64,000 bases of DNA from Chenggangzhangella methanolivorans (GCF_019797865.1 NZ_CP081869.1:5346501-5410500); one strand, 5' to 3'. Counted from the first letter of the stretch, positions 27,096 through 36,953 are shown. Numbers and translations are program-made. The notes: generated by a model not told the origin, from the letters alone.

Positions 27096-28415
27096 TCAGA
27101 AGTCGCGCTGGACGCGGAGACGGCCGATGAAGGCGTCCTTGTCCTTCGGGCCGGTGTAGCCGACGTCGGCCTTCTTGAGGTTCTTCACGTAGACGACTTC
27201 GCCGCCGATATCGAGCTTCTTGACCGGCGACCAGACCAGGTTGCCGGTGATCGTGCCGGCCTTCCAGTCGTCGGCGATGCCGGCGTTGGCGACCGCGTTG
27301 TTGTACTTCACCTGGGCGTAGCTGGCCTGCAGGGTCGAGCGCCACTTCGGCGACCAGTAGTGCAGCACGCCGAGGTTGGCGTTGAAGACCTGGGTCTTCT
27401 GGACCTTGCCGTTCACGCCCACCCAATCGAAGATCGGCTGGAAGTTGTTGACGATGTTCTGGGTCTGGCCCGAGCCGATGTTGTTGTCGGTCAAGCCGTT
27501 GTACGAGACGCCCGCGCCGTCGGTGTAGGCGGCCTGCGCCCAGATGAAGTCGCCCTTGGCGTCAGAGGTGTTAGCGGTCGGCAGGTTCAGCTTGACGCCG
27601 CCCTGAACGCCCCAGCCCCACTCCTTGTCCGTGCCGGCGAGCGAGCCGACCGGAACGAGGCGGTTTTCGCTGCCCGGCTCGATGCGGTGCAGAACGCCCG
27701 AGAGCTGAGCCTCGCCCCAGCCCTGCTTGACGCGCAGGTTGGCGACGATGTCCGGGATCTGCTGGCCGGCGTTGTTGAGCGAGTCGTTGGTGCTGAAGTA
27801 GCGGGCGGTCTTGTCTTCGAGCGAGACGCTCGCCGAGAAGTCGCCGACCTTCATCGTGTAGGCCAGAACCGCGAGGGTGCGGTCCGAGATGAAGGGGTTC
27901 TGGAAGGTGGTGTAGGGCTTGAAGTCCCAGAAGGAGTCCGTGACACCGGCGGTCAGGCCGGCGAACTGCACGAAGGCCTGGTCGAACAGCGCGTCGTCGC
28001 CGAAGTTGGCGTTCTGGATCTGCGCGCGGCGGTCAGTGGTGTTGGCGGTGCCGGTCTCGCGCTGGAACTGCAGGCGGACGAAGGTGCGGAGCGCGCCATA
28101 CTCGGTGTCGGTGCGGGCGTCGAACCAAACGCGAGCGCGGACGCGGTAACCGGTCTGGTTGAACTCGTCCTTCTTGTTGGTGAGGTTCGGACGGTCGAGC
28201 ACTTCGCCCGAGGTCATTTCGAGGCGGGCGAAGCCGCCGATCTGGAGGCAGGTCTCGGTGCCCGGGATGTAGAAGAAGCCCGTGCTGCCCTTGATGTCGC
28301 AGACCTTGACGTAGTCGACGGGCTCGGCGCCCGGAAGGTCAGCCGCGTTCGCGACGCCCGTCATGGTGACGAGAGCGGCGGCCGAACCGAGCACCAGGCT
28401 CTTGACCAGTTTCAT
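27096..28415 (-). CDS. Porin_2-family general porin
   Basis: A 439-aa trimeric-type porin of Hyphomicrobiales. ATG at 28415 is supported by a strong ribosome-binding site (GGAGGACTTCCTA-ATG) and by the signal peptide MKLVKSLVLGSAAALVTMTG with cleavage before AADLPG, the hallmark start of this family. Early on it has VKVCDIKGSTGFFYIPGTET and a LQIGGFARLEM strand. It ends in a phenylalanine (RVQRDF). The strong signals suggest a highly expressed outer-membrane protein. Confidence 0.95.
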   Translation of the reverse strand: MKLVKSLVLGSAAALVTMTGVANAADLPGAEPVDYVKVCDIKGSTGFFYIPGTETCLQIGGFARLEMTSGEVLDRPNLTNKKDEFNQTGYRVRARVWFDARTDTEYGALRTFVRLQFQRETGTANTTDRRAQIQNANFGDDALFDQAFVQFAGLTAGVTDSFWDFKPYTTFQNPFISDRTLAVLAYTMKVGDFSASVSLEDKTARYFSTNDSLNNAGQQIPDIVANLRVKQGWGEAQLSGVLHRIEPGSENRLVPVGSLAGTDKEWGWGVQGGVKLNLPTANTSDAKGDFIWAQAAYTDGAGVSYNGLTDNNIGSGQTQNIVNNFQPIFDWVGVNGKVQKTQVFNANLGVLHYWSPKWRSTLQASYAQVKYNNAVANAGIADDWKAGTITGNLVWSPVKKLDIGGEVVYVKNLKKADVGYTGPKDKDAFIGRLRVQRDF

Positions 28416-28850
28416 TAGGAAGTCCTCCAAACCCCGTTCGGCGGGCGCAAACACCCAGCCTTCGCCGGCCCGACCGGCGTGACATAAAATTCGGTGATGA
28501 CCGCCGATCCCCCGACGATCGCGACTCTCTGGCCGAGGCCCCGTGTCGCAGGACGACCATATTCGTGGCGGCGCCCGGCGCAAGCGAGATCACGATTGTG
28601 ACGGTTCCAAATCCGACCTTTGGATCCCGCTGTGGCTGGAATGCCACTCAAATGTTGGCCTTCTGCCTGAAAAGCGAGCCGGCGCACCGCCGCTTTTGTG
28701 TCACCGCAAGAAGATCGCGCGCGCCACAATTGCCCGGCGGGCCGGACTGCTTCGCCTTATTTCGGAAACCTGACGGTCGGCCTGTCGCGCTGGCTGCCCG
28801 CGCGACGGAAGGGTAAGGACCGGGCGCACGCCGCGCGAAGAGATCCCGCC
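28416..28850. other. 435-bp intergenic region, porin promoter region
   Basis: Divergent spacer between the porin gene and the next membrane-protein gene. It must hold the porin promoter and ribosome-binding site (28417-28425 region). I see no gene; the overlapping open frames are low-complexity shadows. No clear operator is recognisable. Confidence 0.5.
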
Positions 28851-29225
28851 ATGCCAGACATCGACCGTCCCGAAGCGCCGGGTGAAGAGCGCTCCGCAAG
28901 CAAGGCCGCCTTTCTCGGCAGCCTGCTCGCGTTTCTGTCGCTCGTGGCGCTGTCGGTCATCGGGGTCGGGCACGCCCGCACGATCGAAGGGGCGGCGAAC
29001 GCTCAATACTGGATCGTCGTGGCGGGGATCGCCGCAGCGCTTGCGTTTGTCACGACGGCGCTCGCTCGAACCCGCGCACGAGGGCGGACGGGCGAGACGC
29101 TCCGGCGGGTCGCGGTTCCCCTGGCGACCCTGTGGCTCGTCATATTCCTCTGGGAGACCGCGGCGGTCGGCGCCGGCGCCTTCCCTGGACCGTTCGAGCT
29201 CGGCTGGGCGGCCTGGAAGGGATAA
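28851..29225 (+). CDS. Small membrane protein, function unknown
   Basis: A 124-aa protein with three predicted membrane segments: about residues 20-39 (LGSLLAFLSLVALSVIGVG), 53-71 (YWIVVAGIAAALAFVTTAL) and 86-106 (VAVPLATLWLVIFLWETAA). The N-terminal 18 residues are acidic and basic mixed (PDIDRPEAPGEERSASK). It sits just upstream of the cobalamin riboswitch but is not controlled by it. No family recognised. ATG 28851 is preferred as the hydrophobic part follows directly. Confidence 0.6.
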   Translation: MPDIDRPEAPGEERSASKAAFLGSLLAFLSLVALSVIGVGHARTIEGAANAQYWIVVAGIAAALAFVTTALARTRARGRTGETLRRVAVPLATLWLVIFLWETAAVGAGAFPGPFELGWAAWKG

Positions 29226-29282
29226 GCGTCACGGCGATTCGTCCGATTGTCGGCCGCCGCCTGCTCTGCTAGGCCTCGCTCA

Positions 29283-29457
29283 TTCGCTTCGGCTCCCGCA
29301 AGGGACGAAGAGGGAATCCGGTGGGAGGACATGCGCCTCGAGTCCGGAGCTGCCCCCGCAACTGTGAGCGGCGAGCGGCGCGTCGACTTTGGCCACTGGG
29401 CTTTCGACCCGGGAAGGCCGGCGCGCATGCTGCGACCCGCAAGCCAGGAGACCTGCC
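29283..29457 (+). promoter_or_regulatory. Cobalamin (AdoCbl-type) riboswitch
   Basis: All conserved blocks are present in order: the AGAGGGAATCCGGTG block (29310), the pseudoknot-forming core GCTGCCCCCGCAACTGTGA (29349-29367), GCCACTGGG, GGGAAGG, and the B12 box GCCAGGAGACCTGCC (29443-29457). A GGCCCTC-GGTG-GAGGGCC hairpin follows at 29475-29493, before the cbtB ribosome-binding site. When B12 is abundant it should shut down cbtB and the genes behind it. Confidence 0.96.
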
Positions 29458-29506
29458 GGACGAGCAACCCCAAGGGCCCTCGGTGGGAGGGCCAAGCGAG
29501 GCAGAC

Positions 29507-29689
29507 ATGTCGAACGTCACCGCAAACTCCTCGAGCGCCGCGGATCTTGCGCCCGCCCGCCTCGCGCCGATCCTGTCGGCTTTCCTCCTCGGCGTGGTGG
29601 TGATCGCCGGAGCCGGATTCGCTTCGGTCCCCGCGCTGCACAACGCTGCGCACGACCAGCGCCACTCGATCGGCTTCCCCTGCCACTAA
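29507..29689 (+). CDS. cbtB: Cobalt transporter subunit CbtB
   Basis: A 60-aa protein with one membrane segment (about residues 20-40, LAPILSAFLLGVVVIAGAG) followed by the histidine-rich family signature HNAAHDQRHSIGFPCH. CbtB works with CbtA in B12-regulated cobalt uptake; the His/Cys tail probably binds the metal. It is the first gene behind the cobalamin riboswitch. Confidence 0.93.
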   Translation: MSNVTANSSSAADLAPARLAPILSAFLLGVVVIAGAGFASVPALHNAAHDQRHSIGFPCH

Positions 29690-29701
29690 GGGGCAAGTCC
29701 G

Positions 29702-30448
29702 TTGAACATTTTCCGGAACATCGTCTTCACGGCGGCGCTCGCCGGCGTGCTGGCCGGGCTCGTGCTCACCGCGCTTCAGCAGTTCGGCACCCAGCCGCTC
29801 ATCGTGAAGGCGGAAGTCATCGAGCAATCGAACGCCGAGGCCGCAGCCAAGCCGCATGACCACGCCGCAGCCGGCGAGCATGACCATGCGGCCCTGACAG
29901 CGCAGGAAGAAGCAGCAGCCGCAGCGCATCAGCACGGCGCGGACGAATGGGAGCCGGCGGACGGCGCGGAGCGATTCGCCTGGACGCTGGTCGCCAACAT
30001 CGTCGCGGGCGTCGGCTTCTCGTTGCTCCTCGTCGCGGCGAGCGAGCTCAGGGGCGGCCTGTCGTCCTGGCGCGAGGGCCTGCTCTGGGGCCTTGCAGGC
30101 TTCGTGGTCTTTACGCTCGCTCCCTCGGTCAGCCTTCCGCCCGAGGCCCCTGGCGTCGAAGGCGCGGCCTTGATGGACCGCCAGATCTGGTGGGTGGGAA
30201 CGGCGGTCGCGACGGCGGCGGGACTGGCGCTCATCGCTTTCTCGCGCGCCCCTCTCGCGGCTCTGGCCGCGGTCGCGCTCATCGCTGCGCCGCATGTCAT
30301 CGGCGCGCCGAAGCCCCCTGCCCCGCCCGCGATTCCCCACGACCTCGAGCACGGCTTCGTCGTCGCGGTCATCGTCACGGGCTTCGTGTTCTGGGCGGCG
30401 CTCGGGGCGCTTGCGGGCGCAGTCCGGCCGCGCTTCGGCAAGGCCTGA
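29702..30448 (+). CDS. cbtA: Cobalt transporter subunit CbtA
   Basis: A 248-aa membrane protein with about five to six membrane segments. After the first helix (IVFTAALAGVLAGLVLTALQ) comes a soluble loop rich in histidine (HDHAAAGEHDHAA, AAHQHGAD), typical of CbtA and probably binding cobalt. Translation appears to start at TTG 29702, behind an AAGGGG ribosome-binding site. It lies 12 bp after cbtB and 3 bp before cobU. Confidence 0.93.
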   Translation: MNIFRNIVFTAALAGVLAGLVLTALQQFGTQPLIVKAEVIEQSNAEAAAKPHDHAAAGEHDHAALTAQEEAAAAAHQHGADEWEPADGAERFAWTLVANIVAGVGFSLLLVAASELRGGLSSWREGLLWGLAGFVVFTLAPSVSLPPEAPGVEGAALMDRQIWWVGTAVATAAGLALIAFSRAPLAALAAVALIAAPHVIGAPKPPAPPAIPHDLEHGFVVAVIVTGFVFWAALGALAGAVRPRFGKA

Positions 30449-30451
30449 TCG

Positions 30452-30988
30452 ATGGCGCCCGCGCCGCGGGCCCTCACGCTGATCCTCGGCGGCGCGCGCT
30501 CCGGAAAGAGCCGCTTCGCCGAGGACCTCGCCCTGCGAAGCGGCCTCGCGCGCACCTATGTCGCGACCGCCCAGCCGTTCGACGACGAGATGGCGGAGCG
30601 CATCGCGCATCATCGGGAGAGACGGGACGGCGGCTGGACCACGGTCGACGCGCCGTCCGATCTCGCGACGGCGCTGGCCGCTTCGGCCGGCGGGACGCGA
30701 ATCGTCCTCGTCGACTGCCTGACGCTCTGGCTGTCCAACGTGATGCTGGCCGGCCGAGACGTCGAGGCGGCGATCGACGAGCTTGTGACCGGCGTGTCCC
30801 TGCTCACCGGCCCCGCGATCCTCGTCTCGAACGAGGTCGGCTCCGGGATCGTGCCCGAAAACGCCCTCGGCCGCGCGTTTCGCGACCATCAGGGCCGGCT
30901 GAACCAGCGCGTGGCCGCGGTCGCGGACCGCGTGACGCTTGTGGTCGCCGGCCTTCCTCTCGATCTCAAGCTCCCGAAGGAGCCATGA
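30452..30988 (+). CDS. cobU: Adenosylcobinamide kinase/phosphate guanylyltransferase
   Basis: Bifunctional enzyme (CobU/CobP) that phosphorylates adenosylcobinamide and then forms GDP-cobinamide. The 178-aa product has the P-loop GGARSGKSRFAE, the HHRERR segment, the VDCLTLWLSN motif and SNEVGSGIVP. It overlaps nothing and is followed after 1 bp by cobW, within the riboswitch-controlled transcript. Confidence 0.96.
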   Translation: MAPAPRALTLILGGARSGKSRFAEDLALRSGLARTYVATAQPFDDEMAERIAHHRERRDGGWTTVDAPSDLATALAASAGGTRIVLVDCLTLWLSNVMLAGRDVEAAIDELVTGVSLLTGPAILVSNEVGSGIVPENALGRAFRDHQGRLNQRVAAVADRVTLVVAGLPLDLKLPKEP

Positions 30989-30989
30989 C

Positions 30990-32027
30990 ATGAGCGACCA
31001 CAAGATCCCCGCCACCGTCGTCACGGGCTTTCTCGGCGCCGGCAAGACCACGATCATCCGCCACCTGCTGGAGAACGCCGGCGGCCGAAAAATCGCGTTG
31101 ATCGTCAACGAGTTCGGCGATGTCGGAGTCGACGGCGAGGTGCTGAAGGCCTGCGCGAGCGAGGCCTGCGACGAGGACGACATCGTCGAGCTCGCCAACG
31201 GCTGCATCTGCTGCACGGTGGCGGACGACTTCATCCCTGCGATGGAGAAGATTCTCGCCCGCCCGCAGGCCGTCGACCACATCGTCATCGAGACCTCGGG
31301 CCTCGCGCTGCCGCAGCCGCTGGTCAGGGCGTTTCGCTGGCCCGAAATCGCGACCCGCGTCACGGTCGACGGCGTCGTGACGGTCATCGACGGTCCGGCG
31401 GTCCGCGAGGGTCGCTTCGCCCATGACGAGGAGGCGCTCGCCGCCCAGCGCGCCGCGGATCCCAATCTCGACCACGAGGACCCGATCGAGGAGCTGTTCG
31501 AGGACCAGGTGCGCGCCGCCGATCTGCTTGTGGTGCACAAGGCCGACATGCTGACCGAAGCCGAGATCGCCTCGGTGCGCGCCGCCGTTCTCGAACATTC
31601 CAGCGACGGCGTGCGCGTGGTCTCGGCGGCGCGCGGCGCGCTGCCCGCCGACGTCCTCCTCGGCATCGCGTCCGGCGTCGAGGACAAGATCGAGAGCCGC
31701 CCCACCACCCATGAGATGGAGGGCGAGGTCCAGCACGACCACGACGACTTCGAGAGCTTCATCGCGCCGACGTCCGAGGCCGCCGACGCCGCCGAACTGG
31801 AAGCGCGGGTGCGCCATGTGCTGGACGCCCACGACGTTCTCCGGCTGAAAGGCTTCGTGGCGGTCAAGAACAAGTCCGCCCGGCTCGTCGTGCAAGCCGT
31901 GGGGACGCGGATCGAAACCTATTTCGACCGCCCCTGGCGCGCCGAAGAGAGCCGCGAGGGTCGCCTCGTGGTGATCGGCGAAAAGGGCGTCGACCAGGCG
32001 GCGATCGCCGCAGCGTTGAGGGGCTGA
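30990..32027 (+). CDS. cobW: CobW-type metal-trafficking GTPase
   Basis: COG0523 GTPase thought to deliver cobalt to the CobN-CobS-CobT chelatase. The 345-aa protein has GFLGAGKTTIIRHLL (P-loop), NEFGDVGVD, the metal-binding CICC motif in ELANGCICCTV, and the VHKAD guanine motif. A histidine/acid stretch (VQHDHDDF) precedes the C-terminal CobW_C domain. It lies directly upstream of cobN, with palindromic repeat copy 3 between them. Confidence 0.96.
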   Translation: MSDHKIPATVVTGFLGAGKTTIIRHLLENAGGRKIALIVNEFGDVGVDGEVLKACASEACDEDDIVELANGCICCTVADDFIPAMEKILARPQAVDHIVIETSGLALPQPLVRAFRWPEIATRVTVDGVVTVIDGPAVREGRFAHDEEALAAQRAADPNLDHEDPIEELFEDQVRAADLLVVHKADMLTEAEIASVRAAVLEHSSDGVRVVSAARGALPADVLLGIASGVEDKIESRPTTHEMEGEVQHDHDDFESFIAPTSEAADAAELEARVRHVLDAHDVLRLKGFVAVKNKSARLVVQAVGTRIETYFDRPWRAEESREGRLVVIGEKGVDQAAIAAALRG

Positions 32028-32032
32028 GACCG

Positions 32033-32153
32033 ACTGCGTGCTTCGAGACGGCCGCGCCGCCGCCTCCTCAGCATGAGGAAAGCTCGCGCCTCTCCATCGC
32101 CTCAACGCTCCTCATGCTGAGGAGCGCCAAAGGCGCGTCTCGAAGCGCGCACT
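32033..32153. repeat. Dispersed palindromic repeat, copy 3
   Basis: Outer arm CTGCGTGCTTCGAGACG at 32034-32050; the right arm is slightly changed (CGTCTCGAAGCGCGCA). Inner arms CTCCTCAGCATGAGG and CCTCATGCTGAGGAGC are intact. It sits between cobW and cobN in the B12 operon, so it is transcribed. Confidence 0.88.
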
Positions 32154-32164
32154 GGAGCGTCTGA

Positions 32165-35100
32165 ATGCATCTCCTCAAAGCCCAAGGGACGCCGATCGGC
32201 GACGGAACGGAGGCGGTCGATCTCGACCTCTCTCCGGCCGACGTCGTCATCGTCTCCGCGGCCGACACGGAGATCGCGGGTCTCGCGCGCGCCCATGCGG
32301 CTCTCGGGGCGGACGCGCCGAGCTTGCGGCTCGCGAACCTCCAGCGGCTGCGCCACAACATGTCGGTCGACCTCTTTCTCGAGAAGACGGTGGCGCGTTC
32401 GAAACTGCTGGTGCTGCGCCTCCTCGGCGGCGCGGCCTACTGGCCCTACGGCGTCGAGGAGGCCGCGAGGATCTGCCGCCGCCACGGCGTGAAGCTCGCG
32501 GTGATGCCCGGCTGCGGCAACGCCGATCCAGATCTCGTCTCGCGCTCGACCGTCCCCGCCGATGAGGCCGATCGGCTGTGGCGGACGCTCGTCGAGGGCG
32601 GGCCGGACAATCTCGCGGCGGCGTTGCGGGCTTGCCGCGCCTGGCTCGACGGCGCGCCGTCCGCGCTCGATCCCGCGCCGCTGCCTGCCGCCGGCCTGTT
32701 CTGGCCCGGCCTCCCATCGCCTGATCTGGACGCCATTCGCGCGCAATGGCCGGAAGGCGCCGTCGCGGCGCCGATCGTGTTCTACCGCGCGCAGTTCCAG
32801 GCGGGCGACGTCGCGCCGGTCGAGGCCATGGTCGAGGCGCTTCTCACGCGCGGACTCGGCCCGCTGCCGATCTACGTTTCGTCGCTGAAGGACGCCTCCG
32901 CCGCGAGCTTCGTGCGGAAAACCTTCGCGGAAGTCCGGCCCGCCGTCGTGCTGAACGCCACCGCCTTCGCCGTCTCCAAGCCTGGCGCGGCCTGGGAAGG
33001 CTCGCCGCTCGATTCGGCCGACGCCCCGGCTGCAACTGGTGTTTTCCGGCTCCGACCGCGCGGCCTGGGAGGCGTCGTCGCGAGGCCTTTCGGCCCGCGA
33101 CCTGGCGATGGCGGTCGCCTTGCCCGAGATCGACGGCCGCGTGCTGACGCGCGCCGTGGCGTTCAAGTCGGCCGGACGCTTCGACCCCGCCACCGAGACC
33201 GACGTGCTGGCGCTGGAGCCGATCCCCGACCGCGTCGCCTTCGTGGCGGACCTTGCGGCCAACTGGTCGCGGCTGCGGTCGTCGCCGCGAACCGAGCGTC
33301 GCGTCGCGCTGATTCTCGCGAATTACCCGACAGGCGCGGCGCGGCTTGCGAACGGTGTCGGGCTCGACACGCCGGAAAGCACGGCGGTGATTCTCGAGGC
33401 CCTGCGCCAAGCCGGATACGCGGCCGACGGCGCGCCGGAGACGGGCGCGGAGGTGGTGGCCGAGATGACGGCGGCGCTCGAGTCCGCCATCGAGCCCGAA
33501 AATCGCCGCCCCCTTGTCCCGGCCTTGAGCCGGGACCCAGAACCGACGCCGCATGAAACCGAGGCGACCACCGACGAGTTCCCTTCGGCCGCCTTGGCGG
33601 ATCCGGGTCCCGGCTCTGCGCTTCGCTTCGGCCGGGATGCGGCGAGCCTTTCGCTCTCCGACTACACGCGCTTCCTCGCCAGCATCCCCTTCGTCGCCCG
33701 CGAAAAGATCGCCGCCCGCTGGGGCGCGCCCGAGAGCGACCCGAGCTTCGACGCCGCTTCGCAAAGCTTCCGTCTCGCGCTTCGACGCTACGGAAACCTC
33801 GTTCTCGGCGTCCAGCCCGGCCGCGGCTTCGACCTCGATCCCAAGGCCGCGCATCACGACCCCGACCTGCCGCCGCCCCACGGCCACCTCGCCTTCTATG
33901 TCTGGCTGCGCCAGAACTTCGGCGCTCAGGCCGTCGTGCATGTCGGAAAGCACGGAAATCTCGAATGGCTCCCCGGAAAGGCGCTCGCGCTTTCAGCCGA
34001 GTGCTTTCCGGAGATCGCGCTCGGCCCCCTGCCCCACGTCTATCCGTTCATCGTCAACGACCCCGGCGAGGGCGCCGCGGCCAAACGGCGAGCCTCGGCG
34101 GTCATCGTCGATCATCTGACCCCGCCGCTCGCTCGCGCCGAAGGATCCGCCGCGTTGCGCGAGATCGAGACGCTGGTGGACGAATACGCGGAAGCCGAAG
34201 GGCTCGACCCGCGCCGGGCGAAGACGCTCGCCAAGGAGATCCTTGTCCGCGCCGCCGATCTCGGGCTCGACCGCGACTGCGGCTTTTCGATCGCCGACGA
34301 TCCCGACGACGCCCTGACGAAGCTCGACGCGTTTCTGTGCGAGGTGAAGGAGCTTCAGGTCCGCAACGGACTGCATGTGTTCGGCCGCTCTCCTCTGGGC
34401 ACGACGCGCGCCGAACTGCTTGTGGCGCTGGTGCGGAGCCCGCGCGGCTCTCGACCGGGGGACGCGTCGCTGACACGGGCGCTCGCGGCGGATCTCGGGC
34501 TCGACGGCTTCGATCCGCTTGCGCCGGAGTTTGCGGCGGCGTGGGAGGGAGCGAGATCGGACGCGCTCGCAGAGGTGTCCGACGCGCCGTGGCGCACGGT
34601 CGGCGATACGGTCGAACGGCTGGAAATGTTGGCGCTGCTGCTGGTGGAAGAGGCGTCCCTGTCTCCGTCGTCATCCCCCGGTTTGTCCGGAGGATCCAAG
34701 GAGCGGCTCCCACGCGCGATTGGGTCGTCCGCGCCTGCGCCAGAGGTCAATGCCCCGGACGAGCCGGGGCATGACGAACCTCTCTCTGAGACCCACCTCA
34801 CCCTTCTCTCCCCTGTCCCAGGCAAGGGAGTTGAGCCCTTCCCCCGCGCTGCCGCCGTCCTTCGCGAGGTCGCCTCTGTGGTGGCCCCGCGCGTCGACGC
34901 CTCGGGCGCGGCGGAGATCGCCGGCCTCATCACCGCCCTCGACGGACGCTTCGTCGCGCCCGGACCCTCCGGCGCGCCGACCCGCGCTCGGCTCGACGCC
35001 CTGCCGACCGGGCGCAACTTCTTCGCGCTCGATCCGCGCTCGGCCCCGACCGAAGCCGCCTGGCGGCTGGGGCGGCTTGCGGCTGACACGGTCTGCCGCC

Positions 35101-36163
35101 GCCATTTCCAGGACCACGGCGAATGGCCGCGGCGGCTCGCGATCTCGGCCTGGGGCACCGCCAACATGCGCACCGGCGGCGACGACGTCGCGCAGGCGCT
35201 CGCCCTTCTCGGCGTCGAGCCGCAATGGGAGCCGGGATCCTCGCGCGTGGTCGGCCTCGCGCCGATCGCGCTCTCCGAGCTCAAACGCCCCCGCGTCGAC
35301 GTGCTGTTCCGCATCTCCGTTTCTTCCGCGACGCTTTTCCGTTCCAGATCGACCTGTTGGACGAAGCCTACGGGCTCGTGGCCGCGCTCGATGAAGACGA
35401 CAAGGCCAACCCCATTCGCGCGCGCGTCCTCTCAGAAACGGAAGCGGGCCGCGACGCGCGCGCGATCTTCGGCTCGGCGCCCGGCGCCTATGGAACCGGC
35501 CTCGCGCCGCTGTTGAACGGGTCGGCTTGGGACAAGCGCCAGGACCTCGCCGAGGCCTATCTCGCCTCGAGCGGGTTCGCATACGCCCAAGGCCACGACG
35601 GCGCTCCCGCCCGCGGCGCGCTCGAGGCCATGGCCAGCAGCGTCGACGGCGTCGTGCAGGCGCAGGACGCGCGGGAATTCGATCTGTTGGACTCGGATGA
35701 TTTTCACGAGTTCGCCGGGGGCCTTTCGGCCGCGATCGAGCGGCTGAAAGGCGAGGCGCCGGCCGTCTATCACCTCGACACGTCGCGTCCCGAGTCTCCC
35801 AAGGCGCGGACGCTCGGCAAGGAGATCGCCCTTGTGATGCGCGGGCGCGCCGCGAGCCCAAAATGGATCGCGGCGATGCGCGAACACGGCCACAAGGGCG
35901 CGGCCGAGATGCTCGCGACGGTGCGCAACCTCATGGGTTTCGCCGCGACCACAGACGCGACCGGCTCTCACCAGTTCGAGGCCCTGTACGACGCCTATCT
36001 CGGCGACGACGAGACGCGCGGCTTCATCGCGGACGCCAATCCCGCGGCGCTGACCGAAATGGCGGCGGCCTTCCTCGAGGCCGAGCGCCGCGGCTTCTGG
36101 CGCCCGCGCCGCAACAGCGCCCACCACCATCTTTCGACGCTTGCAGAAGGAGCCGCCCGATGA
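32165..36163 (+). CDS. cobN: Cobaltochelatase subunit CobN (frame broken twice; in-frame repeat insertions)
   Basis: Large subunit of the ATP-dependent chelatase that inserts cobalt into hydrogenobyrinic acid a,c-diamide. Recognisable parts are the N-terminal VVIVSAADTEI, LPIYVSSLKD, the central HVGKHGNLEWLPGKALALS (magnesium-chelatase H-type signature), and FQIDLLDEAYGLVAALDEDD and NSAHHHLSTLAEGAAR at the end. Frame changes occur near 33029 (two bases lost) and 35319 (one lost). About 1333 codons exceed the usual 1250-1275; the excess fits two palindromic insertions at about 33505-33640 and 34660-34850. The stop overlaps cobO (ATGA). Confidence 0.94.
33505..33640. repeat. Palindromic repeat inserted in frame in cobN (first)
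   Basis: TTGTCCCGGCC-TTGA-GCCGGGACCCAG on the left faces a diverged inverted copy GGATCCGGGTCCCGGCTC...CGGCCGGGATG on the right. The translated stretch starts RPLVPALSRDPEPT and reads as a low-complexity insertion between two conserved CobN segments. A related unit (GGCCTTGCGCCGGGACCCGG) lies between cobO and cobQ at about 36780-36800. Confidence 0.65.
34660..34850. repeat. Palindromic repeat inserted in frame in cobN (second)
   Basis: Left arm CGTCATCCCCCGGTTTGTCC (from 34669) and right arm GCCCCGGACGAGCCGGGGCA with TGACGA behind it (to 34778) are inverted, similar sequences. A third C/T-rich unit follows (TCTCCCCTGTCCCAGGCAAG). The encoded stretch (SSSPGLSGGSKERLP and on) has no CobN character. 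Confidence 0.65.
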
Positions 36164-36762
36164 CTATCGACGCCGAACGCCACGCCGAGAAGATGAAGGC
36201 GCGCAAGGCCCACCAGGACAAGATCGTGGCCGAGCGCCAGACGGAGAAAGGTCTCCTCATCGTTCACACGGGCAAGGGCAAGGGCAAGTCGACCGCCGCC
36301 TTCGGCATGGCGATGCGCGCGATCGCGCATGGCATGAAGGTCGGCGTCGTTCAGTTCGTGAAGGGCCCTTGGGAGAGCGGCGAACGCGATCTCCTGCGCC
36401 AGTTCCCGCAACAGGTGGAGATACACGCCATGGGCGAAGGCTTCACCTGGGAGACGCAGGACCGCGAGCGGGACGTCCGCGCCGCGCGCGAGGCGTGGGA
36501 AATGTCGAAGAAATTCATCGCCGATCCGGACGTCCGGCTCGTGATCCTCGACGAACTCAACATCGTGCTGCGCTACGATTATCTGGCGCTCGACGAGGTT
36601 CTCGAGGCCATCAGGAGCCGGCCGGCCGATTGCCACGTCGTGGCGACGGGCCGCAACGCCAAGGACGAACTGATCGAGATCGCCGACCTCGTCACCGAGA
36701 TGACCCAGGTGAAGCACCCGTTCCGCGACGGCGTGAAGGCGCAGGCGGGAATCGAGTTTTGA
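36160..36762 (+). CDS. cobO: Cob(I)yrinic acid a,c-diamide adenosyltransferase
   Basis: Adds the 5'-deoxyadenosyl group to reduced corrinoids. The 200-aa product has the nucleotide-binding loop VHTGKGKGKSTAAFGMA, VQFVKGPWESGERDLL, and LVILDELNIVLRYDYL, the standard CobO/CobA-ATR pattern. ATG 36160 overlaps the cobN stop by 4 bp. It is probably the last gene of the riboswitch-controlled transcript, since palindromic sequences follow. Confidence 0.96.
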   Translation: MTIDAERHAEKMKARKAHQDKIVAERQTEKGLLIVHTGKGKGKSTAAFGMAMRAIAHGMKVGVVQFVKGPWESGERDLLRQFPQQVEIHAMGEGFTWETQDRERDVRAAREAWEMSKKFIADPDVRLVILDELNIVLRYDYLALDEVLEAIRSRPADCHVVATGRNAKDELIEIADLVTEMTQVKHPFRDGVKAQAGIEF

Positions 36763-36826
36763 CGCGCCGCCTGCGTTCGGGCCTTGCGCCGGGACCCGGA
36801 TGCGCGACGACCGCTTTTACAAACGA

Positions 36827-36953
36827 ACTGCGTGCTTCGAGACGCGAGCCAAAGGGCTCGCTCCTCAGCATGAGGGAGGTTTGAGGTTCTTCATGCTCCC
36901 AACCCTCCTCATGCTGAGGAGCGGCCGTCAGGCCGCGTCTCGAAGCACGCAGT
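36827..36953. repeat. Dispersed palindromic repeat, copy 4
   Basis: Outer arms CTGCGTGCTTCGAGACG (36828-36844) and complement (to 36952), inner arms GCTCCTCAGCATGAG and CTCATGCTGAGGAGC. Located between cobO and cobQ. On its left is a GGCCTTGCGCCGGGACCCGG unit and on its right a GGCCTGCGGCCGTCCGGGAT unit, so the whole 36763-37008 gap is made of repeat material. Confidence 0.9.

Noticed and set aside
29003..31873. A 956-codon minus-strand frame across the riboswitch and the cbt/cob genes
   Set aside because: It is opposite well-recognised genes and an RNA element. Its Ser/Arg-rich product matches no fold.
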